Source of the DNA: UBA7672 sp963738625
GTDB taxonomy: Bacteria; Pseudomonadota; Alphaproteobacteria; Caulobacterales; Hyphomonadaceae
Reading direction: 5' to 3'
DNA: 64,000 bases
Assembly: GCA_963738625.1 (NCBI GenBank)
Contig: CAVTXH010000020.1
Location: 124,001-188,000 of the forward strand
Shown: piece after piece, positions 47,179-56,887 of the stretch
How positions within the stretch are numbered: the first letter of the stretch is position 1
Layout: every line of letters begins with the position of its first letter
Made by a program: the position numbers and the translations under genes
Notes under the pieces: generated by a model
The model's input: only the letters and a program-made list of their open reading frames with translations
What the model was told of the DNA's origin: nothing
The model's database searches: none

Positions 47179-48644
47179 ATGACGGGGAAGGGCCTCACGC
47201 CGGAACAGGCTATCGACAAGGCGACCGAGCTTTACGAAGCAGCGGCCGGGAGGCTGCGTTCGGCGCTGGAAGCCTTCGTGACCAAGGGCGAGACGCCGGA
47301 TCTCAAGTCCCGGACACGAGGCGATTTCTGCTATCCGCAGCTGCGCCTGCACTATGACGAGCCCGCCGGGCCGCCGCCGCCGCTGTCGCGCGCCTTCGCC
47401 AAGCTGGCGGAGGAGGGGGTCTACGCGACCACCATCACGCAGCCGGCTTTCTTCCGCAGCTATCTGATCGAGCAGCTGACCCACATTGTGGCGGACTATC
47501 GCGGTGAAGCTCGAGGTCGGCGTCTCGAAATCCGAGATTCCGTATCCATACGTGCTCGAACACGCCCAGCACATCGATGCCGAGGCTCTGCCGCCGGCGG
47601 AGTTCGCGCGCTGGTTTCCGATCCCCGGGCTCAAGACGATCGGCGACGAGGTGGTCGACGCCGAGGTCTGGACGTCTCCCGAAGGCGTCATGCCGCTGGC
47701 GCTGTTCGATGGGCCGCGGGTTGATTTCTCCCTGCAACGGCTCAAGCACTACACCGGCACGCCGTTCGAGCATTCCAGCGCTACATCCTGTTCACGAACT
47801 ATCACCGCTATGTCGACCATTTCGTCGAATGGGCGGCGGACAGGCTGAAAGAGGACGGCCACTATACGCAGCTTTCGGCGCCGGGCGGCATCATCGTCGA
47901 TGCAAAGACGAAGAAGGGCGCGCAGCTTGTGGCGGAAGGCCCGTGGCGGCGGCACCAGATGCCGGCCTACCACCTGATGGCGGCCGAACCGCACGGGCAT
48001 CACGCTGGTGAATATCGGCGTCGGCCCTTCCAACGCGAAGACGATCACTGATCACCTGGCGGTCATGCGGCCCGAATGCTGGATCATGGTCGGCCATTGC
48101 GGCGGGCTGCGGCATTCGCAGCGCATCGGCGACTATGTGCTGGCGCACGCCTATCTGCGCGACGATCACGTGCTCGACGTGGTGTTGCCGCCGTCGAATT
48201 CCCGTGCCGCCGATCGCGGAAGTGCAGGTCGCGCTGCAGGAAGCAGCCGAGAAGGTGACCGGGCGAAGACAGCGAGACGCTGAAGCAGCCGCCTGCGCAC
48301 CGGCACAGTCGTCACGACCGACGATCGCAACTGGGAGCTGCGCTTCAGCGCCAACCGGTCGCGATTCAACAAATCGCGCGCCATCGCCATCGACATGGAA
48401 AGCGCCACTATCGCCGCCAACGGCTATCGCATGCGCGTGCCCTATGGCGTGCTGCTGTGCGTGTCGGACAAGCCGCTGCACGGAGAGATCAAACTGCGCC
48501 GGCGCGGCCAACCGATTCTACGAGCGCGCCATCGGCGAACACATCCGCATCGGCATCGAGACCATGGAAGCGCTTGCAGCAGCGGGCGGCGCTGCGCTGC
48601 ACTCACGCAAATTGCGCTCTTTCGACGAACCGCCCTTCCGCTAG
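47179..48644 (+). CDS. amn: AMP nucleosidase (seven apparent indels)
   Basis: About 486 residues after removing six inserted bases and restoring one missing base, matching the E. coli Amn length. Recognisable pieces in order: VKLEVGVSKSEIPYPYVLE, FTNYHRYVDHFVEWA, ITLVNIGVGPSNAKTITDHL, MRPECWIMVGHCGGLRHSQ, AIDMESATIAANGYR and DKPLHGEIKL. The enzyme splits AMP into adenine and ribose 5-phosphate. Breaks lie near 47505, 47775 (deletion), 47999, 48203, 48263, 48288 and 48503. Conservation continues across all of them, so I treat the gene as intact in the organism. Confidence 0.88.
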
Positions 48645-48771
48645 GGATTGCGACGATGCCAGGGTTTTCCCCAAGAGCGAATCCAATCACTCGGTAAGGG
48701 AATCGACAGGCGCGGCAAACGCGCGCCATTATCCTCGCATACGTCCGGCCGTGAGCGGCTGGGGAGCCATA

Positions 48772-50285
48772 ATGACGGACGCGACAACGGGCGAGCGGGC
48801 AGCCGCAAAAGCCAAACGACAGCGCGTCGGCGGCGTTATGGCGCCAGCTGGCTTCTCCTGGGCTTTGTTCGAGTTCGCTCGCAATCCCTACTACATGCTG
48901 ATCGTCACGTACGTGTTCCCGCCCTACTTCGCGCAGCTCGTAATAGGGGATCCGGTGCTGGGGCAGGCGACCGTCTCTGAAGCGACGAAATGGGCGGGCA
49001 TCATCGGCGCGCTGACCTCGCCGATGCTGGGCGCAATGATGGACCGCGGCGGCAGCCGCAAGCCGCTGATGGCGGTCTTTCTGTGCATGCTGATGATCAG
49101 CGGCGTGTCGCTGTGGTGGTCGATGCCGGGCGTCATTGAGACAGTCGGCAAGGACCAGACAATTTTTCACCCGCCAACAGCGGGGCTCGGTCTCGTCGGC
49201 ACGATGTCGTTCCTCGTGTTCGGCTATCGTCGGCTATTCCTATTCGGAGATGATGCACAACGCGATGCTGCGCACGGCCGGCCGGCCCGATGCGCTGTCG
49301 CGCATTTCCGGCGCGGGCATTGGACTTGGGCAATTGTCGTCCGCGCTGTGCCTGTCGGGGCTCGCCGTTATCGCCTTGTCGATGCCGGCGCTGGGCGAAG
49401 CTTCCACCGGCTATGTCTTGCAGCGCGGCACGGGTCCGTTCGTCGCGTTCTGGCTGCTGATCTTCGTCATACCGTTCTTCCTCTACGTGCCGGACGGCGC
49501 GCCGGAAGGCGGGTCATGGTCGAGCGCGGCGCGGCAGGTGCTTTCGAAGAACGGCAAGATCAATCCGATCGGCACGGTCACTGGCATCGTCTCCTATCTA
49601 CGCGGCCTGTTCCAGGCTTTCCCCGAGACGATGAAGTATCTGGTCGCCTGCCTGATTATTCAAGGACGGCATGATCGCGCTTCTGGCGTTGGGCGGCGTG
49701 TACTCGAGCGGCGTTCTGGGCTGGGACTTCGTTGAGAGCGTGCTCTACGGCATCTGGGCGTCGATCTTCGGAGCGATCGGCGGTGTTTTGCTCGCGGGCT
49801 TCATGGATCGCAAGTTCGGCGCCGCGCCAGGCGATCATGGTTCAGCTTGCGATCTGTGCGCGGGCGTGGTGATCGCTCTCGGCGCGACGAAGGACATCGA
49901 TCCTGTACGGCCTTATTTCTCCGGCTTCCAGTGTGCACGGCCTGGCCTGTCTTCGACACGCTGTCGGATGTGTTCTATCTCGCGCTCATCGCCGTGATCG
50001 CCGCCGCTGGCGGCGGCAAACATCAGCTCAAGCCGCTACATGATGATCGTGCTCGCTCCGAAGGAGCGACTGTCGGAGTTCTTCGGCCTGTTCGCGTTGT
50101 CGAGCACGGCGACCGTGTGGCTCGGCCCGATGCTGACAGAGTTCGCGACGCGCGCGTCGGGCAATCAGCGGATCGGGTTCTCGCCGGTGCTGGTGCTGCT
50201 GCTGATCGGGCTGCTGATGATGTTCACGCTGAAGCGCGAGACAGCGCAGCCCCCGGCGGACGCAGGCGACGCGCCGCCGCATTAG
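48772..50285 (+). CDS. UMF1/Atg22-like MFS transporter (multiple apparent indels)
   Basis: About 502 residues after correction. The start region FSWALFEFARNPYYMLIVTYVFPPYF and the following GALTSPMLGAMMDRGGSRKP match the UMF1 branch of the major facilitator superfamily related to yeast Atg22. Later helices appear in other frames (MIALLALGGVYSSGVLGWDF, TLSDVFYLALIAVI, YMMIVLAPKERLSEFFGLFA). Breaks are near 49227, 49666, 49826, 49872, 49903, 49950 and 50012. Yeast Atg22 exports amino acids from vacuoles; bacterial substrates are unknown. It is directly before the pilus locus but has no known link with it. Confidence 0.85.
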
Positions 50286-50317
50286 GCGTCTTTCAGGCTG
50301 GCAACAGCAGTGGACGC

Positions 50318-50764
50318 CTAGTTGGAGCCTTTGGCCGCGCTGTTCTTGCTTTGCAGCGTCGCCATCGTTTCCGAGAAATAGGTCGGCGCAGTCGCCGACC
50401 ATCGGCGGTGGCGCGGCATTTGTCGACGCAGGAATATGTGTAGGTGCCGCCGGCGCGGACGATCGTGATGTCCGAGTCAGGCATGCCGCCGACGGCGACC
50501 TGATTCGAATAGATCGTGCGGCCGGCGCGATCGAGAACCATCAGGTTCGTTGTGCCGAACGACTTGCCGGTGATCAGCAGCGTGTTGGAATCGTGCACGG
50601 CGACATCCGCGACGGTCGCATTGCCGACGACGACGCGAGTTGGCGGAGCCGGGGAGCTTCAGCGATACGGTCTGGTCGACGTTGATCTTGAACGGGTCTG
50701 CAATCGCAGCCGGCGCAAGGGCGAGCGCAAGGCCGATCGCGGCGAGGACATATTTCACGGCCAT
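50318..50764 (-). CDS. T2SS/T3SS-pilus N-terminal-domain protein (CpaC-N-like; several indels)
   Basis: About 148 residues. A signal peptide (KYVLAAIGLALALAPAAIA) is followed by the PF13629-like domain that normally starts the CpaC secretin: FKINVDQTVSLKLPGSA, ATVADVAVHDSNTLLITGKSFGTTNLMVLD. A C-terminal cysteine-containing part ends KNSAAKGSN. It lacks the secretin domain, so it is a free-standing version of the secretin's N-domain, divergently transcribed from flp. It may assist secretin assembly. At least three indels interrupt the frame (one near the middle of the N-domain, two near the C-terminus). GGGAG precedes the start. Confidence 0.78.
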
Positions 50765-51132
50765 GGACGTCTCCCATGCCAGGTAATTCTGGGCGGCAGT
50801 TCTCCCAACGATAGGAAGCAACGTTGAATCAAAGGCTAAGGAGTCGCGGCGCTTCTCGATGGTCGGCGTACGAGAACGCAGACGCGGAGGGCGGGGCAGG
50901 GGATGCGCGTGCGGGAGTCTATAGAGTGTCGCGCGCAGAACGATCACTTGGTCGCCGCAAGTATTGAATCAAACATTGAGAACGTAGTTAAGTACAGGTG
51001 AATCGAAATACCTGCAAATTTCTGCTCTGTTTTACGTGATTTCAGACAGCTCATGTAGAACTGACCATACCTACTGCGGGTGATGGTACTTCGCTGTGGG
51101 AAACTGAAGCCATGCATAGCGGAGAAGCGAAA
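50765..51132. promoter_or_regulatory. flp upstream region with a CtrA-like site
   Basis: About 370 bases, AT-richer than the surroundings. At 50988-51002 TTAA-N7-TGAA matches 7 of 8 bases of the CtrA half-site pair TTAA-N7-TTAA. In Caulobacter the pilin promoter is activated by CtrA, so a site here would make sense. Otherwise no gene. Confidence 0.4.
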
Positions 51133-51296
51133 ATGAAAAACCTGATCATAAAAGTTCCTGAAGAACAAGTCCGGCGCGACCGCGATCGAGTACGGCCTGA
51201 TCGCCGCTCTGATCGCCGTTGCCGTCATCGGCGGCGTCACCGCCGCTCGGCTCGAACGCCAACGCGACCTTCAACGCGGTTGCCAGCGCGATGTAA
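51133..51296 (+). CDS. flp: Flp-type pilin (two apparent indels)
   Basis: 53 residues after removing an extra A in an A-run (about 51150) and an extra C (about 51246). The protein then reads with SGATAIEYGLIAALIAVAVIG, the Flp signature: prepilin peptidase cleaves after the glycine, and the conserved Glu-Tyr follow at +5/+6. A short tail, TALGSNANATFNAVASAM, completes the pilin. It is the major subunit of the Tad pilus used for surface attachment. Its own strong terminator follows, so it can be expressed above the downstream cpa genes. Confidence 0.92.
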
Positions 51297-51330
51297 TCTT
51301 CGCCGGCCAATCGGTCGGCGCAAGAAATGG

Positions 51331-51364
51331 GAAGCCGCGGACTCAAATCCGCGGCTTCTTTTTT
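51331..51364 (+). terminator. Intrinsic terminator after flp
   Basis: A perfect 11-bp stem (51331-51341 with 51348-51358), loop CTCAAA and six Ts. It should limit read-through from the abundant pilin transcript into cpaA. Confidence 0.92.
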
Positions 51365-51451
51365 ATTTCGGCTCTACTTGAAAACTTGTTATCGTCAAGA
51401 ATTCCTTCAGCGAATTCATGTAAGTTGTCTTCATCACAACTTGGGGCGAAG

Positions 51452-51964
51452 ATGATCACGTCGTTGCTCTGCTTGGCGTTTCCGCTGTTGTTGCTCTACG
51501 CCGCCTGGCACGACGTTTCGACGATGACGATTCCCAACTGGGTCTCCATCGCCCTTGCCGCAGCTTTCGTGCCCGCCGCGCTCGCCGCCGGACTCACGCT
51601 CGAGCGAAATCGGCCTGCATCTGTCCTTCGCAGCCGCGGTTTTGATTAGCGGCTGCGCTGTTCTGTTTTACCTTAGGGTGTTCGGCGGCGGCGATGCGAA
51701 GGTCATCGCGGCGGCCTCGCTGTGGACGGGCTTTCGGCGCTCCGGCCATTTCGTGATGGGCATGGCGATCGCCGGCGGCGTGCTCGCGCGGTCGCTGATC
51801 GTCGCTGCGCCGGATGAAGATCTCAGCCACCAAAGGTTGGGCAATCGCGCCTGCTGTCGCCGGAAGAGGGCGCGCCCTACGCGGTGGCGATTGCGGCCGG
51901 CGCCCTGCTCGCGGCGCCGGCATCGCCGGTTCTTGCGGCCGGCCTTGCCAGTATCGGGGTCTGA
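51452..51964 (+). CDS. cpaA: Prepilin peptidase CpaA/TadV (several apparent indels)
   Basis: About 170 residues. The first aspartate is in the segment DVSTMTIPNWVS and the second in the GxGD motif, FGGGDAKV, as in aspartyl prepilin peptidases. Hydrophobic helices surround both. It cleaves the pilin leader at the inner membrane. Indels near 51602, 51731-51744, 51805 and 51839 move the sequence between frames, but the last frame ends in a normal TGA. The end lies about 150 bases before cpaB. Confidence 0.88.
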
Positions 51965-52031
51965 GCCCCGGCCGAAACCTGTGGCGCCTTGGTCTTGGCT
52001 AAGCAGGTTAACGCGCTTCAGCGCCTGCGTC

Positions 52032-52046
52032 TTAACTCACCTTTAG
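52032..52046 (+). promoter_or_regulatory. CtrA-like site upstream of cpaB
   Basis: TTAA-N7-TTAG, 7 of 8 consensus bases, 73 bases before the cpaB start. Given the nearby poor sequence quality the spacing could be off by one. Confidence 0.3.
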
Positions 52047-52118
52047 AGCCCTCGTGAAAGGCTGCGTAACGAGGATAGGGCCCCTTTCAGGCCCTTGGGG
52101 ACGTTGGCGGAGGGCTTC

Positions 52119-52985
52119 ATGTCGCCTATGCGACTGATAATTCTTCTGGTGGCAGCAGGAGCGGCGATCGCAGCCGTATTCCTCGTTCGCTCGCGCCGGC
52201 GCCGCCTAGGCCGGCAGCGGCCGCTGAGGTCGTGAAGCCGGTCGAGGTCGCCGACCAAGCAAATCCTGGTCGCGAAGAACGCGATTCCCGTCGGCAAGTT
52301 CGTCGCTGCCGAAGATCTGAAGTGGCAGGCCTGGCCGGACTCGCTCGCCCACCGGCGCCTTCATCGAACAAAAGAAGGAGCCCGAGGGTCTCGAGAAGAT
52401 GGTCGGCGCCGTGGCGCGCTTCGAACTCGTCGAAGGCGAGCCTGTGACGGCGACCAAGCTCGTCCATCCGGGCGATTCCAGCTTCATGGCCGTGATGCTG
52501 ACCCCGGGCATGCGCGCCGTCTCGATCGAGATCGCGCCTGAAACCGCCGCCGGCGGCTTCATCCAGCCGAACGACCGCGTCGATGTGCATCGTCACGCGC
52601 GAAATCGAGAACAATGACGGCGGCGGCAATTCGGGACAGCAAGTCCGCTCGGATCTCATCCTCGCCAATATCCGCGTTCTCGCGATCGACGGCATCTATG
52701 GCGCCGCCGAAAGCCGAGGGCGAGGCGGCAACCGGGCAGGGCGCCGCCCTGGTCGGCACGCGCGCAACGCTTGAGCTCGACCGAGAAGGATGCGACGTGC
52801 TGAACACCGCGAAGAAGGCCGGCGAACTTGCGCTGACGCTGCGCTCGATCACCGACATGCAGCAGCCCGCAGGGCGCCACCGGCTATGGCCGCGTCTATC
52901 GCGACGGCGTCGCCGCAGGAGTTCCGAAGGCGTGCGTGTCTATCGCTACGGTAACGAGACCGTCGCTACGGCGCCGGCAGGTTGA
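52119..52985 (+). CDS. cpaB: Pilus assembly protein CpaB/RcpC (several apparent indels)
   Basis: About 285 residues in broken frames. A single N-terminal helix (MRLIILLVAAGAAIAAVFLV) is followed by a SAF domain (QILVAKNAIPVGKFVAAEDLKWQ) and the CpaB core with LTPGMRAVSIEIAPETAAGGFIQPNDRVDV. It works with the CpaC secretin in the periplasm. GGAGGG precedes the ATG. Breaks occur near 52197, 52250, 52353, 52583, 52710 and later. The frame ends in TGA 8 bases before cpaC. Confidence 0.88.
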
Positions 52986-52993
52986 GGTCGTTC

Positions 52994-54515
52994 ATGTCAG
53001 CCAACCGCAACACCATCGTCCTTAGCCTCGCGGCCGCGCTTGCATGCGCCGCGCCGGCCCTGGCCCAGCACCGGCGCCAGCTGAGCGGCGCGCCCGCGCA
53101 GCAGATGACCCTGCCAGAAGTCGAACGCGGCGGATGTGACCGAGGAGCTGACGCTCACCGTCAACAAGTCCTACATGATCGAGTTCGACACCGACATCGA
53201 CGACGTCATCATCGCCAACCGACAAATCGCCAACATTGTCGCGCGCGATCGTCGCCGCGTCGCCGTGATGGGCGTTGCCGCCGGTCGAGAGCAACATCGT
53301 GTTCCTCGATCGCTCCGGCCGCAAGGTGAAGGTGCTCGAGATTTCGGTGACGGACGGCGTCGCCGGCCTGGACCAGCTCCGCAACCTCATCAAGCGCCAC
53401 GTGCCGAACGCGAAAGTTGCAGGTCGAGCCGGTCAATGGCCGCATCATCCTCGCAGGCTCGGTGCCGAATCTCGCCGGCCGCCGACAGCGTGCTGCAGCT
53501 CGCGCGCGCCATACGCGCAAGGACGAAAACGGCATCATCAACATGATGACGAGTCGGCGGGCAAGGACCAGGTGACGCTGAAAGTCCGCTTCATCGAGAT
53601 GCAGCGCTCGATGATCAAGCAGCTCGGCGTCAACCTGTCGGGCTCGATCGGCTTCGGCCAGCTGACTGGCGCCAACTTCGACAACAACCTCTCGATCTCC
53701 TCCTCGAACGCCTTCCCGATCGCAGGCTCCTCGCTCGGCGGTCTCGCGACCAACCTCGGCTACAAGAACTTTGTCGGCGGCGCTCTGCAGAGCTCGGTCG
53801 GCGCAGCGATCAACGCGCTCGAACGCGTCGGCGTCGTGCGCACGCTCGCCGAGCCGAACCTTGCGGCGATCTCGGGCGAAGCCGGCAAGTTCCTTGTCGG
53901 CGGCGAATTCCCGGTTCCGGTCGCGCAGGACGAAGGCAAGATCTCGATCGAGTTCAAGCCGTTCGGCGTGGGCCTCGGCTATACGCCGGTCGTCCTGTCC
54001 GAAGGCCGTATTTCGCTGCAGCTCTCGGTCGAAGTCTCCGAACTCTCGACAGCAAGGCGGCTTCCAGTCGCGTTCAGTCGCGGGCACGGACCCCAACACC
54101 GGCCAGGCCGTGACCGGGCAGAGCATCACCATTCCGTCGCTGAAGGTGCGCCGCGCCGAAACCACGGTCGAGATTCCGTCAGGCGGCAGCCTCGTGATCG
54201 CCGGCCTGATCCAGGAATCCACCAAGCAGAACGCTCGACGGCGTGCCCGGCGCCAAGGACATTCCGGTTCTCGGCGCGCTGTTCCGCAGCCGCGACTTCC
54301 AGAACGACGAGACCGAGCTGGTCGTGATCGTGACGCCTTATCTGGTCGATCCGACAGACCCGCAGGGCTTCCGCGATCCAGACCGCGGTTACGTCACGTC
54401 GCGTGACTCTCGCACCGTTCTCTTCGGCAAGCTGAACGATGTCTACGCCGTGCCTGGCTCGGCCGTGGACAAGGCTGCCGCGCCGAAGGGCGCGAGCGGC
54501 TTCATCATCGATTGA
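52994..54515 (+). CDS. cpaC: Pilus secretin CpaC/RcpA (several apparent indels)
   Basis: About 505 residues in broken frames. A signal peptide is followed by the pilus N-domain (TVNKSYMIEFDTDIDDVIIAN), a BON-like domain (VEPVNGRIILAGSVPN) and the secretin domain from QVTLKVRFIEMQRS through LAEPNLAAISGEAGKFLVGGEFPVPV to GLIQESTK and DIPVLGALFRS. It forms the outer-membrane channel of the Tad pilus. Breaks are mainly in the first 600 bases plus two near 54050 and 54235. The C-terminal half is nearly intact. Confidence 0.92.
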
Positions 54516-54529
54516 TGGGAGAGAGCAGG

Positions 54530-55212
54530 ATGTCATCCCGTTTCCACATCGCGCTTGCCGGCGTTTCCCTCGCCGTGCTCGGCGCCTGTGCGCAGTCCGC
54601 GCAGCAGATTGCCTATTCGCAGCGCGACCACACGCAGATCCAGGCCAAGGAAGTCACCGCCGAACTGAAGATCGGCACGGTTGTCGCCGGCGAGAAGCTC
54701 GGTTCGAGCGAGCGCGAAGCCGTGAAGTATTTCGCCGCCGCGTACCAGAATGAAGGCCATGGCGCGGTCATCATCTCGCGTCCCAGCAATGGGCCGGACG
54801 ACAGTGCTTCGCCTGCGCGCCGCTGCCGATGCCCGCGCGATCATGCTGGCCGAAGGCATCGAGTCGACCCGGATCACCGAAGGGCCGTATGACGCTTCCG
54901 GCGCGCGCGCCGCTCCACTGGTCATCAGCTATCGCACTTACGACGCTGTCGTGCCGAACTGCCCGGACATCTCGCACTGGGACTTCGCCTGGACCGGCGC
55001 CAACTCGGCGCTGCCGTCGTTCGGATGCGCTGTTGCGGTGAACCTTGCGGCGCAGATCGCCGACCCGTCCGACCTGGTCGGCGAACAGCGGATCGACCCG
55101 AGCGACATCGGCCGCCGCACCATTCTGCTCACGAAATACCGCAACGGGGAGAATTACCTCGGCCGCTCGCAACGAAGACGCAAGCGGCTCCATCAGCTCA
55201 GCGGTCAAGTAG
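54530..55212 (+). CDS. cpaD: Pilus assembly lipoprotein CpaD (two apparent indels)
   Basis: About 226 residues after removing extra bases near 54811 and 55165. A lipoprotein signal ends LGAC. The family-typical CPDISHWDFAWTGANSALPSFGCAVAVNLAAQIADP region lies in the second half, with the conserved cysteines, and the corrected C-terminus ends ASGSISSAVK. CpaD is an outer-membrane lipoprotein that may help the secretin assemble. It sits between cpaC and cpaE with small gaps. Confidence 0.88.
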
Positions 55213-55229
55213 GAACATTTGAGGCGGAC

Positions 55230-56878
55230 ATGACCGGATCCAGAGACAAGTTTCACAACGACGGCGAGCTGGACCAGCTCGCGCACGATCTCGATCTCGA
55301 CATGGACGCGCCCATCGGCGCGACCTTTGCCGCAGCCCTGCGCGACAAGGGCGGCGACGTCGCGACTGCGGACGATGAAGGCTTCGATCTCGACGACGAT
55401 GGTTTCGTGACGCCGCACCCGCGCCAGGCCGGTGCTTCCGTGTTCGACAGCGAACCTTCGCCGGCCGCCGATTCCGAAATGGCGTTCGACAGCGACGATT
55501 TCGCCGATGACGTCCGAACCGGCGCCGCCGGGCGATCTTCCGCACTCGGCCTGGAGCCCAGGCCGAGCCCAAGAAGATGATCCAGGACATTCCGCTGACG
55601 CCGATGGCGCCTGCGGAAGCGTCTGACGAAGACGCCGCCGGCCAAGGTCTCGGCTACGACTATTCATTCGCCGCTTCGCCCACTGGCGGCGATCGCATGA
55701 TCCCGCGCATCGTGGTTCACGCGTTCTGCGCCCGCACGTCTTCGCTCAACCTGATGCGGACGATCATGCAGGATCGCCGCATGAAGAACGTCTCGATGGA
55801 GGTGTTCGAGGGCGGCGTTCCGGCCGCGATCGAGCACTATGTCAACGAGACGACGCCGAACCTGCTCGTCATCGAAGGTTCCGTCGACCCGCGCCAGCTT
55901 CTTGCAGAACTCGATTCGCTTGCCGAATACTGCGACGAGAACATCCGGGTGGTCGTGCTCGGGCAGACCAACGATATCCGTCTTTATCGCGAGCTGATGC
56001 GTCGCGGCGTCTCCGAATACCTCGTCGCGCCGTTCGATCCGGTGCAGATGATCCGCTCGATCGCCACGCTGTTCGCCGATCCAGAAGCGCCTTTCACGGG
56101 CAAGACGATCGCAGTAACCGGCGTCAAGGGCGGCGTCGGCGCCTCCTCGATCGCACACAACCTCGCCTGGGCGCTGTCCGAGCGCATCAAGGTCAATGCG
56201 ACGCTTGTCGACCTCGACCTCAACTTCGGCACTACCGGGCTGGACTTCAACCAGGACGCCGCGGCGACCATCGCCGACGCCTTGATGTCGCCTGATCGGT
56301 TCGACGAAGCAGTCATGGGCCGCCTGATCACCAAGGCGACCGAACGCCTCTCGCTGTTCACGGCGCCGGCGACGCTCGACCGCACCTACAACCTCGAGCC
56401 TGACACCTATGTGCGCGTGCTCGACCAGGTTCGCAGCTCAGTGCCGTTCGTCATTCTCGACCTGCCGCACATCTGGTCCGACTGGTTCAAGTCCACCGTC
56501 ATCAGCGCTGACCAGCTGATCGTCGTCGCGGCGCCGGATCTCGCTTCGCTGCGCAACGGCAAGAACCTGATCGACTTCCTGAAGGCTGCGCGTCCGAACG
56601 ATGCGCCGCCGAAGCTTGTGCTCAACATGGTTGGCCTGCCGAAGCGCCCGGAAATCCCGGCGAAGGACTTCGGCCAGGCGATCGGCGTCGATCCGACACT
56701 GGTCCTGCCGTTCGACGCCCAGCTGTTCGGCACGGCGGCGAACAACGGCCAGATGATCTTCGACGTCGCGCCGGACTCGAAAGTCGCCCAGGGGCTCGAC
56801 CAGTTAGCGGCTGAACTGACCGGCAAGGAAATTCAGACCGAGAAGCCTTCCATGCTCAAGAAATTGCTGGGCAAGTAG
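55230..56878 (+). CDS. cpaE: Pilus assembly ATPase-like protein CpaE/TadZ (two apparent indels at N-terminus)
   Basis: About 548 residues after correction. The first 110 or so form an acidic, Asp-rich, low-complexity extension. Next comes a receiver-like atypical domain (MIPRIVVHAFCART...LVIEGSVDPRQLL...RGVSEYLVAPFDPVQM), then a MinD/ParA-type ATPase with the deviant Walker A VKGGVGASS and the Asp in VDLDLNFGT. TadZ/CpaE localises the pilus machine to the cell pole. Breaks fall at about 55520 and 55555; from 55577 the frame is intact. Confidence 0.93.
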
Positions 56879-56887
56879 GAGCAGGGG

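Noticed and set aside
47500..55570. Programmed ribosomal frameshifting as an explanation of the many breaks
   Set aside because: Breaks occur in many unrelated genes, without a common slippery heptamer or downstream structure, and several per gene.
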